Assembly: GCA_958298945.1 (NCBI GenBank) | Contig: OY282609.1 | Location: forward strand, 16,343,826-16,407,825 | Source of the DNA: Atherix ibis | Taxonomy: Eukaryota > Arthropoda > Insecta > Diptera > Athericidae | Reading direction: 5' to 3' | Length of the DNA: 64,000 nt | Shown here: piece by piece, positions 49,101-61,005 of the stretch | Layout of the letters: every line of letters begins with the position of its first letter | How positions within the stretch are numbered: position 1 is the first letter of the stretch | The notes under the pieces: model-generated | What the model saw: the letters and a program-made list of their open reading frames with translations, nothing else | Databases searched by the model: none | Told to the model about the DNA's origin: nothing | Program-made: the position numbers and the translations under genes

Positions 49101-52100
49101 CTTTCATCATAACACGAGCCATCATCATATACGTTGATAAGATAAGAAATAGAAATGATTACTTGGATTGATGAGTAAGTTTATTTATGCTTGGTTGGTA
49201 TCACCTTTTAAATGAAGTCATCCATCAGAATAAGTAAAATTATAATTATATATAAATTTTATAATTTTATTTTTATACTATTTAAAAATAATAAAATTTT
49301 ATATTTCGCTCTTTTTTTTAAAAAAAAAAAAAAATTATCAATGTATAAGAATCTCTGTTTTTTTTCTTTGATTTTTATTTTTTATTTATTCAACATTTAT
49401 ACCATAATACAATCAGGTTATATGCTCGTCAGATTCTTACAGAATGTATGTATATTATATTGAACTTCAAAAAAAAGAACCAAAATGCATTGTAATTAAA
49501 TAAATAATAAAAATTAGTAAAAAAAAAATTTGTTTCGCTCAAATAACACTTACGACTAGTAAAATCCATTTAAAAAGACAGAAGAAAAAAAACAGATAAA
49601 AACTTATTTACTTACATTCATCCAGCTACCGCGCCCCCAATGACAGTCCTGACAGACATGACTACTCTGAAAACCCCAAGCACGCCGACAGACTCAATAA
49701 AACAACAACCAAACAACAGATAATTTATGGTCCGAGTGACCAGGTTATGTAATGATCTTATTTCTCTAGATATTTATTTAAACAACCAAATCTTCCAACT
49801 TTGCGTTGAGCAGTGAAAGTACTTTGCTCTTGTACAAGGGGAGAGAAATATCAATTCTTTTGAGATCTAGAGGAATCAGATCAATATAGTTTAAACCTGG
49901 TTATTCGGACCATAAACGATTTACCCCGAGCAGAGGATGAACTCCTAGAAAAGGACAGTCTTCACGTTCAACTATTACCTTTGAAAACGAATGACTTTAG
50001 TAAGTATCTGGGATATTATGGTAGTTCCTAAAAAAAGAGCAGGAATCGCAGTTTAATATACGATCTAAAACGTACACCAATAATTCCAACAACAAACTCC
50101 GATTTATGATCTCTACTACGAAAGCTAGCTCAAAAAGTATCTTGAATTTTGAATTACCGCGGGTTACGTATATTCGATTTTCGATTTTTTGTGGCGTTAT
50201 GTTGGTACTCATGTCTCACACTTATACCGACAAGTTCGGCCATTTTGAATGTTCAGTTAAATTTTGACAGCTGCTTTGCTTGCACGTGTTTTCGCTCGTC
50301 TTCGATGAGAGGGATATTAAGTTAAACTCCACAGAAACGGTGTTGATTACCGAAGAGAAAATCTGAATTCTGAGAAGTTGCCTTACCCAGAATTTCGGAA
50401 TGGGTGTTGTGTAAGGTTGGTTTTTGGTTTTTCGATATTTAGCCAATATGTGGATAGAAAACTTCCACCGTTGGTCCAGTCTATTTGTCTATACTTGGCC
50501 TAAGATGTTAAATGCTATTTGGTCAATATATGCGCAAAGTTTAGAATTTAAATGGGAGTAGGACGCTGGAGAGCCTTCCCAGTCAGTTGACCAGTCCGCA
50601 CATTGCCGATGGTACCTATTTTGTTGAATTGTTTTTGGTTCAGTAACGAATATCGCATGCAGTTGAGAATCCATTTAACTGGATTCAATGAATTTTTACC
50701 TGGTTTTACAAATAATACAGCAAAATATTAAAATTGGAAATAAATATTTGACGTTAGAGAAAACAAAATAAAAACACAATTTTTGAAATGTTTTCGTAAT
50801 GATTCTGGATATGTGCTAGTTTGGATATTTGATAAAATCACATTTATGGTAACAGAAGATCGGACGGACAGCTCCTCAATTGAACATTTAGGATATTGAC
50901 AAAACCTCCCAGCTAGGAATCAATTCCGTAATAGAGTTGGATAATTTATCTACACGCCGATATTTAGTTTTGGGAAATTGTATAAGTTTTTATTAGAAAA
51001 TCCGATAAAGGGTGTTTATTAAAATCATGATTGTATTATATTTTTATAATTGATCGTAATGCTTATTTTTAACGCAAAATCGAAGATGTGCCAAAACACG
51101 TGCAAGCAAAGCAGCTGTCAAAAATTAACTGAACATTCAAAATAGCCGAACTTGTCGGCATAAGTGAGAGACATGAGTACCAACATAACGCCACAAAAAA
51201 TCGAAAATCGAATATACGTAACCCGCGGAAATTCAAAATTCGAGATACTTTTTGAACAGATCTCGTATAGCGAACTGCAAAGTTAAAGCATTTTTGTAAT
51301 CGCAGTATTAAGGTATGGGGTCATCCAGAGAAAATTTCAAGTCTACACATAAAGATAGGGCATGATGAGAGCATGAACCAACTGAAGTTTGGCATTCACA
51401 GAGAGATAGCAATTAAGGCTTTTCGGATTACATCACTAATATGGGGATTCCAACACAATTTGTTGTCAAGAACCAGACCAAGACTTTTTACCTGCGAAGA
51501 ATAAGGAATTACAACACGATTTAGCACAACGGGGTAGACTCAATGTCAGCTCCAAACGGTGAATTAAAGACAATTGACTGGGACTTAGCAGGGTTTAGAA
51601 TAAGTCTGTTCCAAGTAGCCCAATTTGCGTTGCCTTGGAGGTCCATATTGATTTCAGAGATACCTTGTAAATGGCTAGAAACCGGAGAGGTGCATGCGAA
51701 AAGTTGGATATCATCCGAAAACAGGTGCAGCAAGGAAAATCGGAGACATGTGTATAGATCGTTTGATAGAAACAGAAAACAGAAGTGGAACAAGTATGGA
51801 ACCTTGAGGGACACCTTTCAAAACACAACGATTTAAAGCAGAGATAATGCTTCCACCAAATTGGATGTTCTGTTCAATCAATTGTGTGCATGAATTTATG
51901 TAAAGTCTGTGAGAGAAAAGCCAGAGGTCACTTTTTAGCGCCACGACAATGAGGTTATTTGATGACTTCATTGTTCGTGAGGGTAGGCATTGCCAGTTTT
52001 TTCTCTCAGAGACCTTGCATACATTCATGCACACAATTGATTGAACAGAACATACAAATTGTGGGAAGGATGCCTTCAGAAAACTAAAAAGAGTACTTGG

Positions 52101-55100
52101 GAAATGAGTTGTTGGAAAAAAAAAATTCTAGATTAGGTGGCATTCGTTTAGGATGAGAGGGATATTAAGTTAAACTCCACAGAAACGGCATAAAAGACGG
52201 TGTTGATTACCGAAGAGAAAATCTGAATTCTGAGAAGTTGCCTTACCCAGAATTTCGGAATGGGTGTTGTGTAAGGTTGGTTTTTGGTTTTTCGATATTT
52301 AGCCAATATGTGGATAGAAAACTTCCACCGTTGGTCCAGTCTATTTGTCTATACTTGGCCTAAGATGTTAAATGCTATTTGGTCAATATATGCGCAAAGT
52401 TTAGAATTTAAATGGGAGTAGGACGCTGGAGAGCCTTCCCAGTCAGTTGACCAGTCCGCACATTGCCGATGGTATCTATTTTGTTGAATTGTTTTTGGTT
52501 CAGTAACGAATATCGCATGCAGTTGAGAATCCATTTAACTGGATTCAATGAATTTTTACCTGGTTTTACAAATAATACAGCAAAATATTAAAATTGGAAA
52601 TAAATATTTGACGTTAGAGAAAACAAAATAAAAACACAATTTTTGAAATGTTTTCGTAATGATTCTGGATATGTGCTAGTTTGGATATTTGATAAAATCA
52701 CATTTATGGTAACAGAAGATCGGACGGACAGCTCCTCAATTGAACATTTAGGATATTGACAAAACCTCCCAGCTAGGAATCAATTCCGTAATAGAGTTGG
52801 ATAATTTATCTACACGCCGATATTTAGTTTTGGGAAATTGTATAAGTTTTTATTAGAAAATCCGATAAAGGGTGTTTATTAAAATCATGATTGTATTATA
52901 TTTTTATAATTGATCGTAATGCTTATTTTTAACGCATGCAGTAATTTTTCAAACAATCAAAAAATTCCATCGTCTGCTATCAGTATTAATTTTTATTATT
53001 ATTGCTTTTAGATTAGAAGTTACGACTGAGAGTATTGCTAAAAATAACAAACACATTATTTGGTAATAAGAATAAAAATATATGTAAACCGAAAATTTCT
53101 GATCACCATTCATCCAAGGTTTACAAGAATAATTAAAATTCCTACAGCCTAAATATGGTCTACACTAAATATCTTCTTTCTTCTAACTTTCGTCTTAACA
53201 TAAATAAATAAGATTTTGTTAGTTTTATATTAAGACATAAAATATTCCTCCTTCGGAACATTTATTTAGTCACTATTGATTGTGTATGTGCTCATATGAA
53301 AGAATATTTAAAAAAAGAAGAATAACAAGCGTGCTTCTGTAACACATAATTTTTTTTTTTTTGGAACTTACATTAATGATCCCATCGCCATTACATTTAC
53401 TTAAAATACCTACATTCGAGGAAAAAATGTTTTACTTTACATCTTAGCATTAATAAACAATATTTACATCACGAAACATTAAGTTATGTTGTTCTATTTT
53501 TGTATTGTTGGTTTAAAGAATTAGATTTTTCCCATTAAATTTAGCTTTTTGACTTTATTACCTGGAAGGTATACTAAAAAAAAATAATTCGGATATCGTT
53601 TGTATGAAAACAGGTTTGAAGCTGGAATTATCTACACGTACATTGGTGAAGTTCTGGTTTCGATGAATCCTTATCGACAGATGAATATCTACGAGACAAA
53701 CAATATTACCAAATATAAGGGTATGTTTACTTTTCGATGTATATTTTTTGAACTGTGAATTTTCCACAGAAAATTTGGATCGTCATTAAAAAAAGGTAAT
53801 AATTTCGAATGTTTTATTTAAATTTGGACATTAGGTAGAGAACAATATGAGAATCCACCGCACATTTTTGCTATTGCCGACGCCGCCTATCGTATACTTA
53901 AACAGAGACGTCGTGACACTTGCATTCTAATTTCCGGTGAATCTGGCGCCGGAAAAACAGAAGCTTCTAAAATTATCATGAAGTATATTGCGGCTGTCAC
54001 AAATACACATAGTCAAAAAGATATTGAAAGGTAAAATTCTCTCTTCTTTATCTCTTCCTCCATCCATGATAAGATATTTTATTATTTATTCTATTTGATT
54101 TCGAACGTTGATTAAATAAAATTTCCGATAATATGTTATATCATCGAAATTTACACTTTTCATATGGAGGAAAAATTGTTTATTCTCTTTTCTAATATTA
54201 CTTAAGTAGAAAATTATATAATAACAAAATAAAATAAAGAAACTTTTCAAATGTATCGTCCATAATGCTTTTAAGTATTTTTTTCTTTTTAATATTTAAA
54301 ATTTTTAGAGTAAAAAACGTTCTCATTCAGAGCAATTCCATTTTGGAAACTTTTGGTAATGCAAAAACAAATCGAAATGATAATTCAAGTCGATTTGGAA
54401 AGTACATGGACATTGAATTCGACTATAAAGGGGATCCTGTCGGTGGAGTTATTACAAATTATTTGCTTGAAAAATCCCGTGTCATACAACAACAGGCTGG
54501 CGAAAGAAATTTTCATTGCTTTTATCAGGTGAGTCATTGCCATTGCCAAAAACTTAATCAACCAATTCTATCTAAAATTTCAATATTGCAAATAGTTTTT
54601 TCCTCTTTTATCAAACTTATCTTTTCGATAACACCGATAAAAGTGGGTTATTTATGTGTGCTATGTACGAGTAGATTAGATGGATTTTCTTAAAGTCCAG
54701 AACGAAAATCATATTAATAATAAAAAGTTACTTAACTTATTAAGTTGTGCAAGTAGGGAAGACTAATCGGAAGAAGCATTTATTTTTAATGGAGAAGATT
54801 AGTCGAAAGCATAACCATTTCTGTTCTGTGTTTTGTTAATATTTTCTTAACCAACTAATGAAGGGAAACAACAAATAATGCATCTATTAAAAGAGCTGAA
54901 ACTAAAGACGATTAAATGGGTGAAAGCAATGACTCTTATTTGGGTCTCTGCGCGATAAACAGAACGACGATTTGATTGAATAGCACTAATGACCAATTCA
55001 ATCGATACAAAATGTCTTCATTTGATGGTAGATTTATATATAATAAATTTTCGCATATTTTCTCACATTTACAAAATTTCATTTTTCAACCTTATCATAA

Positions 55101-58100
55101 GTATTTCTATACTTATTCTTATACGAGTATATACAAATTTCACATTTTCGTAATCTTAAAAGATTAAAACAATATGCTATGTGCTCAAACGATGCTTTTA
55201 ACTATGCACTTTTATTTATAATAATAAATAAAACTAAAAATAAACAAAATAAAACAATTTTATGATTTTTCAACTTTTTCCACTATTACTAATGTTAAAA
55301 AATTTACTCATTAAATTTTTATCATTATTTATTAATAAAATTCTAACTAATTACATTAATTTAATTTATTTGTATATGTTTGCTCGTATTTCCATAAAAT
55401 TCTTAACATCAATTTTTACGAGTTTGATTAATTTTATTATGTAATAATTTTTTTGGTATTATTAATTCTCCTTTCTTACAAAAAGATCCTTTTCTGCAAA
55501 AAAAAAGAAACCTTTTTATTTGTCGTAATAAGTGGAGATTGAGTAATCATAATTGACAAAAATATAGCTTTCAATATTTTCTTATCTTTATTTATTCTAA
55601 TCTAATCTACAAATACTCGAATTTTTTAGCAAGATTGTTACCAGGATATACCATATTTTTATGAGTTAATTGATTAAAAAGAATAATAATAAAAAAATAA
55701 TTCGAAAATCCAATTTTTGTATTGAGAAAATATAAAAATAGTGCGCAATCAGAGTTGATTTATTCTGTAAAAATGTCTGCTTTCAAAAGAGAGATTTCAC
55801 AAAAATAAAATGAAATATTTTCAATATTTTTAAAATTTTCCAATAATTAATAACATAAAAATAATATTGTCCGATTTGGATCAAATATGCACCGTTTTGT
55901 TTTATAATTTGTTGCCATTTTAAAGGCAACTTTATAATGATGCCTCTCTTATAGAAGCCCTTGTGCCTATTGGCGGCGAAAAACTCGTCTAAGTGATTTT
56001 CACAATCTTTTCTTGAAGCCAATTTCTTATCACTTAGGAAGTTTTGCAATGATAAAAGAAGATTGTAATCACTTTGTGGCAGGTCCGGACTATAAGGTGG
56101 ATGCATCGGAACTTCCCAACCAAGCTCCCGGAGTTTCTGGCGAGTCACTATAGACGTGTGTTGCCTGGGGTGGTCCTGCTGGAACACAACACTTCTCCTG
56201 TTCTTTTGGTCGATAGCTAACTTCAAACGGTCCATTTGTTGACTGTAGAGGTCCGAAATTTAGTGTTTTCCCATATGGAAGCAGCCCACCAACTAGACAA
56301 CAAAACCTCTCTAGCCGTTAGTCCTGGTTTGGTCACCGTTTGAGCCGTTTTCATCGCACTTTCACCACGATCGATTCCCAGTCACCATCCGTTTAAGAAA
56401 AGATTTATGCTTTGTGGTCGATCTTTAGCTCTTGGGCTAACATGACGGTCTACTTCGATCATTTGCATGATTTTATCGATATTTTCGACGACAGACATAC
56501 CTTTGCGAGGTGTATCTTTAACATCGAAAATACCGTAACGAAATCGACGAAACCAAAATTGCGCGTAATTGGCTGTGACAGTAACACGACCATAAACATC
56601 ATTCACAATTTTAGCCGCCTGGCTTGTATTTTCGCCTTTATCAAAGCAAAATTGTAAAATATACCGAATTTTCTCCTTGTTAACTTCCATCTTTTAGATC
56701 CTATAACTCAGAACTGTATCGATAATCAAAAAAACTGCAAACGAATTTTTTTTAGTACGGAATGTCACTTTTCCAACGAGCACAAGTCCGATCTTGTGTG
56801 ATCAATATTTTACGAGGTATATATCACTACAGCCATCTAGAGAAAAAAATAATAGATTTCTTTTTTCCCAAACTAATTTAAACGAAAGTCTTTTTAAAGA
56901 TGACTTTAGTTATTAAGTGAAAAGAGAAGAATTACATCAAAAGTAATTTTTCTCCTTGTTTTTTTTTAGTTACTTCAAGGTGCTAACGAAGGTGATCTGA
57001 AAAGTTACAAACTATCTCGTGATCCATCAAAATACCATTACACGAATCAGGGAAGTCTTGAGTCGCTCTCCGAAAGATCTGATTACAAATTAACAACAAG
57101 TGCTATGAAAAGTCTCGGCTTCTCGAATGATGAAATTTCGACAACATGGAAAATTATTGCTGCTACCTTGCATTTGGGAAACATACAATTCACCAGTAAG
57201 TGAAATATTGAAATTTGGAATTTTTCGATTCTATTTTGCTTTTAACTATTTTAGTGGAAGAAGATGTTGTTAAAATAACTAACAGAGCAAGTCTATCGGC
57301 TGCGGCTGAACTGTTGAAAGTTACTGAAAAGGAAATGTCCGATGCCCTGACACAACGCGTCATTGCAGCAAGAGGTGACATTATGAAGAAAACGCACGAC
57401 ATGGCACAAGCGGAATTTGGACGTGATGCCCTAGCAAAAGCAGTATATGATCGGCTATTTAGTTGGATTGTTAACCGAATAAATGAAGCGATCGTGCCGG
57501 GAAGTAAATCACAGGCTCGATACAATACTGTAATCGGCGTTCTCGATATTTACGGTTTTGAAATATTTGACATCAATAGTTTTGAACAGTTTTGCATTAA
57601 TTACTGCAATGAAAAACTCCAACAACTGTTCATTGGTAAATACAATATTTTATCGAAAACATGTTGATTTATTCAAAAGCAAAAAATCGTCAACAGAATT
57701 GGTCCTCAAACAGGAACAAGAAGAGTACAATAAAGAAGGAATCGAATGGAAGCACATTGATTACTTTAACAATCAGGTTAATTAAATTGCTTTTAAAACT
57801 TGAAAACAGAAATTTCAAATAATGTTATTATAGTAAAATATTGTGTACATTTTTTGTTGTTGTTGTTGTTTGATAGCTTATGTTAGCTATTACGGTTTAG
57901 AATAATTTGCTAATGTATATGTCTTTACAGATAATTTGCGATCTTGTCGAACAACCACACAAGGGCATAATAGCGATATTGGATGAAGCCTGCTTAACTG
58001 TCGGTAAAGTGAATGACGAAATGTTACTCGAGGCAATGGATAAGAACTTATCTTCTCATCGGCATTATACAAGCCGTCAATTAAAGCCGATGGATAAGGA

Positions 58101-59878
58101 GTTAAAACATCGGGAAAATTTCCGCATAACACACTATGCTGGCGATGTTATATACAATATAAACGGTTTTCTTGAAAAGAATAAGGACACTCTTTTCCAA
58201 GATTTTAAGAGGCTTCTGTATCACTCTAGTGATAAGAATTTAACGTCAATGTGGCCAGAAGGAGCTCAGGATATAACGAAAACAACAAAACGTCCATTAA
58301 CAGCTGCTACTCTATTTCAACGGTCGATGACAGATTTGGTGGCGACACTGTTAAGGAAGGAACCATTTTATGTTCGTTGCATTAAACCAAATGAAATAAA
58401 AAGTCCGACCGTATTCTTCAATGAGCGCGTTGAGCATCAAGTTCGATATTTGGGTCTGCTTGAAAATGTTCGCGTTCGTCGTGCTGGTTTTGTGCATAGA
58501 CAGCGCTATGACAAATTCCTGTTACGCTATAAAATGATATCAGAATACACATGGCCTAATTTCCGTGCGGGAAGCGACAAGGACGGCGTTAAAGTATTAA
58601 TGAATGAAACTGGATTCTTAAACGATGTTAAATTTGGCCATACAAAACTTTTTATTAGGTAATTGTTTAAATTGTTTTTTTTTTTAATTTGCTATCTTTC
58701 GGAATGGAAACCTAATCGGAGCGGTTGATTTTTTCCCCAGATCGCCTCAAACATTATTTTCACTGGAACGTCAGCGTAATGAAATGATACCGCACATAGT
58801 TATATTGCTTCAGAAACAAGTTCGTGGGTGGATATGTCGACAACAGTACAAAAAAATGAAAGCAGCTTTGTTTATCATGAGATATTATCGAGATTACCAA
58901 AGACGAGCCTATGTGAACGAATTAATGCACAAATTCCGAAATGCAAGAAATATGGAAGGCTATGGAAAAAATATTACTTGGCCACGACCACGTTACGCTG
59001 CTAGGGCGGCCGAACTGGGCTTAAAAAAAATTTACAATTATTGGCGAGCGTATATGATTTTAAGAAAGTACCCAAAAGAGGAATGGCCTCAGTGGCGATT
59101 GAAGAGTATTGCTGCCGAAGCTATTAAAAATAATCGGAAACATTGGGGATTGCATCGCAAATGGTTAGGAAACTACTTGAAATTGCCACAAGAAAATGAT
59201 AGTTATACGGTATTTACTACAAGAATGAATAATATGAAAAATGTTGATCATTCGAGTACAGTTCAATTTTCGGCATTTATCAAAAAATTCAACAAATTCA
59301 ATAAATCAGCTGACCGATCGCTTATTGTAACTAATAACGCTATTAATAAACTTGATAATGCTAAAAATCGATTTAAAAATATGAAAAGGACTATTTTAAT
59401 TAAAGATGTAAGTTTTTTTTATTTTTTTGTATATATTTTTTAATGGTGGAATTTTTACAAATAAGTTTTTTTTTTTTTAAATTTAGATAACATCAATATC
59501 CATAAGTCCTGGTTATGATCAGTTAATAGTCTTTCATTCAACGCAGCATAACGATTTTGTTTTTGTCTTACAAGGTGAACATACACCACTCAAAGAAGAT
59601 CGAATTGGTGAACTCGTGGCAACAGTATGCAAAGCCTATCAAAAGTATTTATTAATATTTTTTAATTATTCGATTAATCTATTAATTTGTATATTTTTGA
59701 TTGTTTTAGTTTGTGCGGTCGTAGTTTAAGAGTTGATGTACATTCAATAATTCCATGCTTATTGGGCGGTAAATCGAGAACGATAAAAATAAAAGCCAAT
59801 TCAACTGTGGAAAATCCATATTTCACACATTCAGGAACAGATATTATATTTGAAGTACCGCCGTCGTATTGCATTTAA
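46188..59878 (+). CDS. Myo31DF: Unconventional class I myosin, myosin ID (Myo31DF) ortholog
   Basis: An actin motor at the cell cortex; in Drosophila it sets dextral left-right asymmetry. Eleven coding exons: 46188-46276, 53614-53720, 53835-54030, 54309-54528, 56970-57195, 57255-57635, 57697-57776, 57931-58658, 58741-59407, 59487-59644, 59710-59878. They join to 3021 nt, 1006 residues, close to the fly protein. The start is [21 protein letters not shown]-loop GESGAGKT is at 100-107, switch [12 protein letters not shown] at 152-162, switch II LDIYGFE at 376-382. Actin-binding and converter text ([26 protein letters not shown]) is in exon 8. IQ motifs ([19 protein letters not shown], then a second) start near 695. 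A basic TH1 tail runs to the end ([12 protein letters not shown]). All introns are GT-AG; three are 59-82 nt, but intron 1 is 7.3 kb and intron 4 is 2.4 kb and carries transposons. The frame is intact and all nucleotide-binding motifs are present, so the gene looks functional. Confidence 0.98.
46277..50116. other. Myo31DF intron 1, first part
   Basis: AT-rich intronic DNA without recognisable exons, RNA genes or element ends up to the mariner at 50117. Regulatory elements are likely in an intron this long, but I cannot point to one. Confidence 0.45.
50117..51267. mobile_element. Fold-back mariner family A derivative (copy 6) enclosing 773 bp of foreign DNA
   Basis: Both outer arms are the same mariner 5' end, in opposite orientation: left arm 50117-50306 and right arm 51076-51267, about 190 bp each. 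They can be aligned base by base with a limited number of differences. TA dinucleotides flank both ends. No transposase sequence is present. The interior 50304-51076 is unrelated to mariner and nearly identical to 52152-52936. The arms end at matching points in the mariner 5' region (CGTCTTCGAT on each side), so the interior sits at the centre of the palindrome. It lies inside Myo31DF intron 1. Confidence 0.85.
50304..51076 (+). repeat. 773-bp direct repeat, copy A (inside the mariner arms)
   Basis: It matches copy B at 52152-52936 from GATGAGAGGGATATTAAG to GCTTATTTTTAACGCA. The differences I found are a 12-bp absence (CATAAAAGACGG, bounded in B by two ACGG words) and a C/T difference at 50618 versus 52474 (approximate positions). 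A 61-codon minus-strand frame (50489-50674) is shared by both copies and unrecognised. Confidence 0.93.
51285..52040 (-). mobile_element. Non-LTR retrotransposon reverse transcriptase fragment
   Basis: Minus-strand frames carry reverse transcriptase motifs in order. [16 protein letters not shown] (52034-51711 frame) is the fingers/palm GVPQGS block. [14 protein letters not shown] (51814-51521 frame) is the YADD catalytic block with Tyr-Ala changed to Phe-Ser. [15 protein letters not shown] is the following conserved block. Downstream, [24 protein letters not shown] text is readable in another frame. The style is Jockey-like clades. It is 5'-truncated, frameshifted and dead. It sits between the two 773-bp repeats. 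Confidence 0.8.
52152..52936 (+). repeat. 773-bp direct repeat, copy B (785 bp, no mariner arms)
   Basis: Partner of 50304-51076, in the same orientation and with no mariner arms at either border. It has the extra 12 bp CATAAAAGACGG. A simple deletion between ACGG words would turn B into A, so B is more likely the ancestral form. It could be plain intronic DNA or the end of an unidentified element; no target duplication is visible. Confidence 0.92.
52937..53613. other. Myo31DF intron 1, last part
   Basis: AT-rich intronic DNA with a T-run near 53352. The acceptor GTATGAAAACAG ends at 53613. Nothing else is recognised. Confidence 0.5.
54529..55779. other. Myo31DF intron 4 before the mariner insertion
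   Basis: Begins with the donor GTGAGT at 54529. Very A/T-rich, with short frames only. No supported feature. Confidence 0.5.
55780..56700 (-). mobile_element. Mariner relic in Myo31DF intron 4, antisense to the gene
   Basis: The N-terminal frame 56690-56382 ([38 protein letters not shown]) is the HTH half. The C-terminal frame 56235-55783 ([48 protein letters not shown]) holds the second and third Asp 34 residues apart, ending [20 protein letters not shown]. The segment between, with the first Asp, is deleted or shuffled. I could not identify its terminal repeats. It is a different lineage from families A to D. Confidence 0.85.
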
Positions 59879-60866
59879 TTTGATACCCATAGTTACTTAT
59901 TTATTAACTTAATTTATTTATTTTTGATTAACTATTTTCTGGACTATTTAAATAAGTTTAAAAAAAATTACGAATTATTAGTATTAGTTAAGGTCAAAGT
60001 GTTTACACAATATTTGAAAATAATTTTTCATCTAAAAGTATTCAAAAATATTTTTGCATGACACAAAGTGGATTTTAAAAATAATTCTTAATTGAAGAGC
60101 ATTGATGACGTTTTGGGCATTTGTTATTTTTAATTTTTGTATGTACATTTTAACCGGAATTTATTTAATTTTTTAAAATGTGATTAGAAAATTTTTGTAC
60201 TTAACATTTTATGATTTTTGTAAATGTTGTATAGTTTTTTTTGACATCATAAATGACTGGATAGCAGTTGAATTTACATACTACACACAAACACACACAC
60301 GCACGGAAAATATGCAATATCATCGAACTAATATGAATAACACAACAGATAATAATAATAGAAAATTTTGTATATTATAAATTAAATGAATTTTATTAAT
60401 ATTATGCTACCGGTTTCTTTTAAATTTTTGAAAATACAAATTCAATAGTAGTGCCATTATTGGATAACGTAATTGCATATTTACAATATTTTCATATTAA
60501 AAATTGTTTATTTATTTAAAATACATTCATATATTGTACTTTGTGATAATACAACGTGTGCCTTTCTGTGAATTTTTACTTTATATATTAATATGCAAAT
60601 AAATATTTTTATTGAATGAAAAAATGATTTTTATAATATGGAAAAGTTTAAAAAAATAACTGTACACATTTCTTCAATTAACAGAGATATAAGAGAAATT
60701 CTTGGTTAATATATCAAAAATTCTCCAATTGAGAATTATTAAATAAATATTTTTTATTTACCGAAAATTACTTATTTTAATATATTGCTTTTTCGCCGCA
60801 AATAAGTTTGTCCTGAAATATGAAACCAAGCGATATTAGCAAAATAAAAGTTTGACAGCCGGCTAA
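59879..60866. other. Myo31DF 3' UTR and spacer
   Basis: AT-rich DNA. AATAAA at 60598-60603 is one candidate polyadenylation signal for Myo31DF; others may be used. A (CA)n-like run lies near 60288-60300. No other gene. Confidence 0.45.
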
Positions 60867-60925
60867 ATTGGCGCAAATTCACTAATGCAGATTTTTTGTC
60901 TTTACACAAAGCACGGTTCAGTTTA
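60867..60925 (+). promoter_or_regulatory. dUTPase promoter: Initiator and E2F-like site
   Basis: TCAGTT at 60918-60923 fits the arthropod Initiator, 86 nt before the dUTPase ATG. ATTGGCGCAAA at 60867-60877, about 50 nt upstream, differs by one base from the E2F consensus TTTSSCGC. dUTPase is a known E2F target in Drosophila. There is no TATA box. Both calls are by eye. Confidence 0.4.
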
Positions 60926-61005
60926 TAAGAAGAGCGTCACTAAAGTAGTATTAATTAGTTAATTGTTTCGTCTTTAGAAGAAAAGTTTATAGTAAATAAA
61001 TCAAC

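Noticed and set aside
50489..50674. 61-codon frame present in both 773-bp repeats
   Set aside because: Duplicated only because the DNA is duplicated; no recognisable domain or start context strong enough to call a gene.
51543..51836. 97-codon plus-strand frame
   Set aside because: Antisense of the reverse transcriptase fragment.
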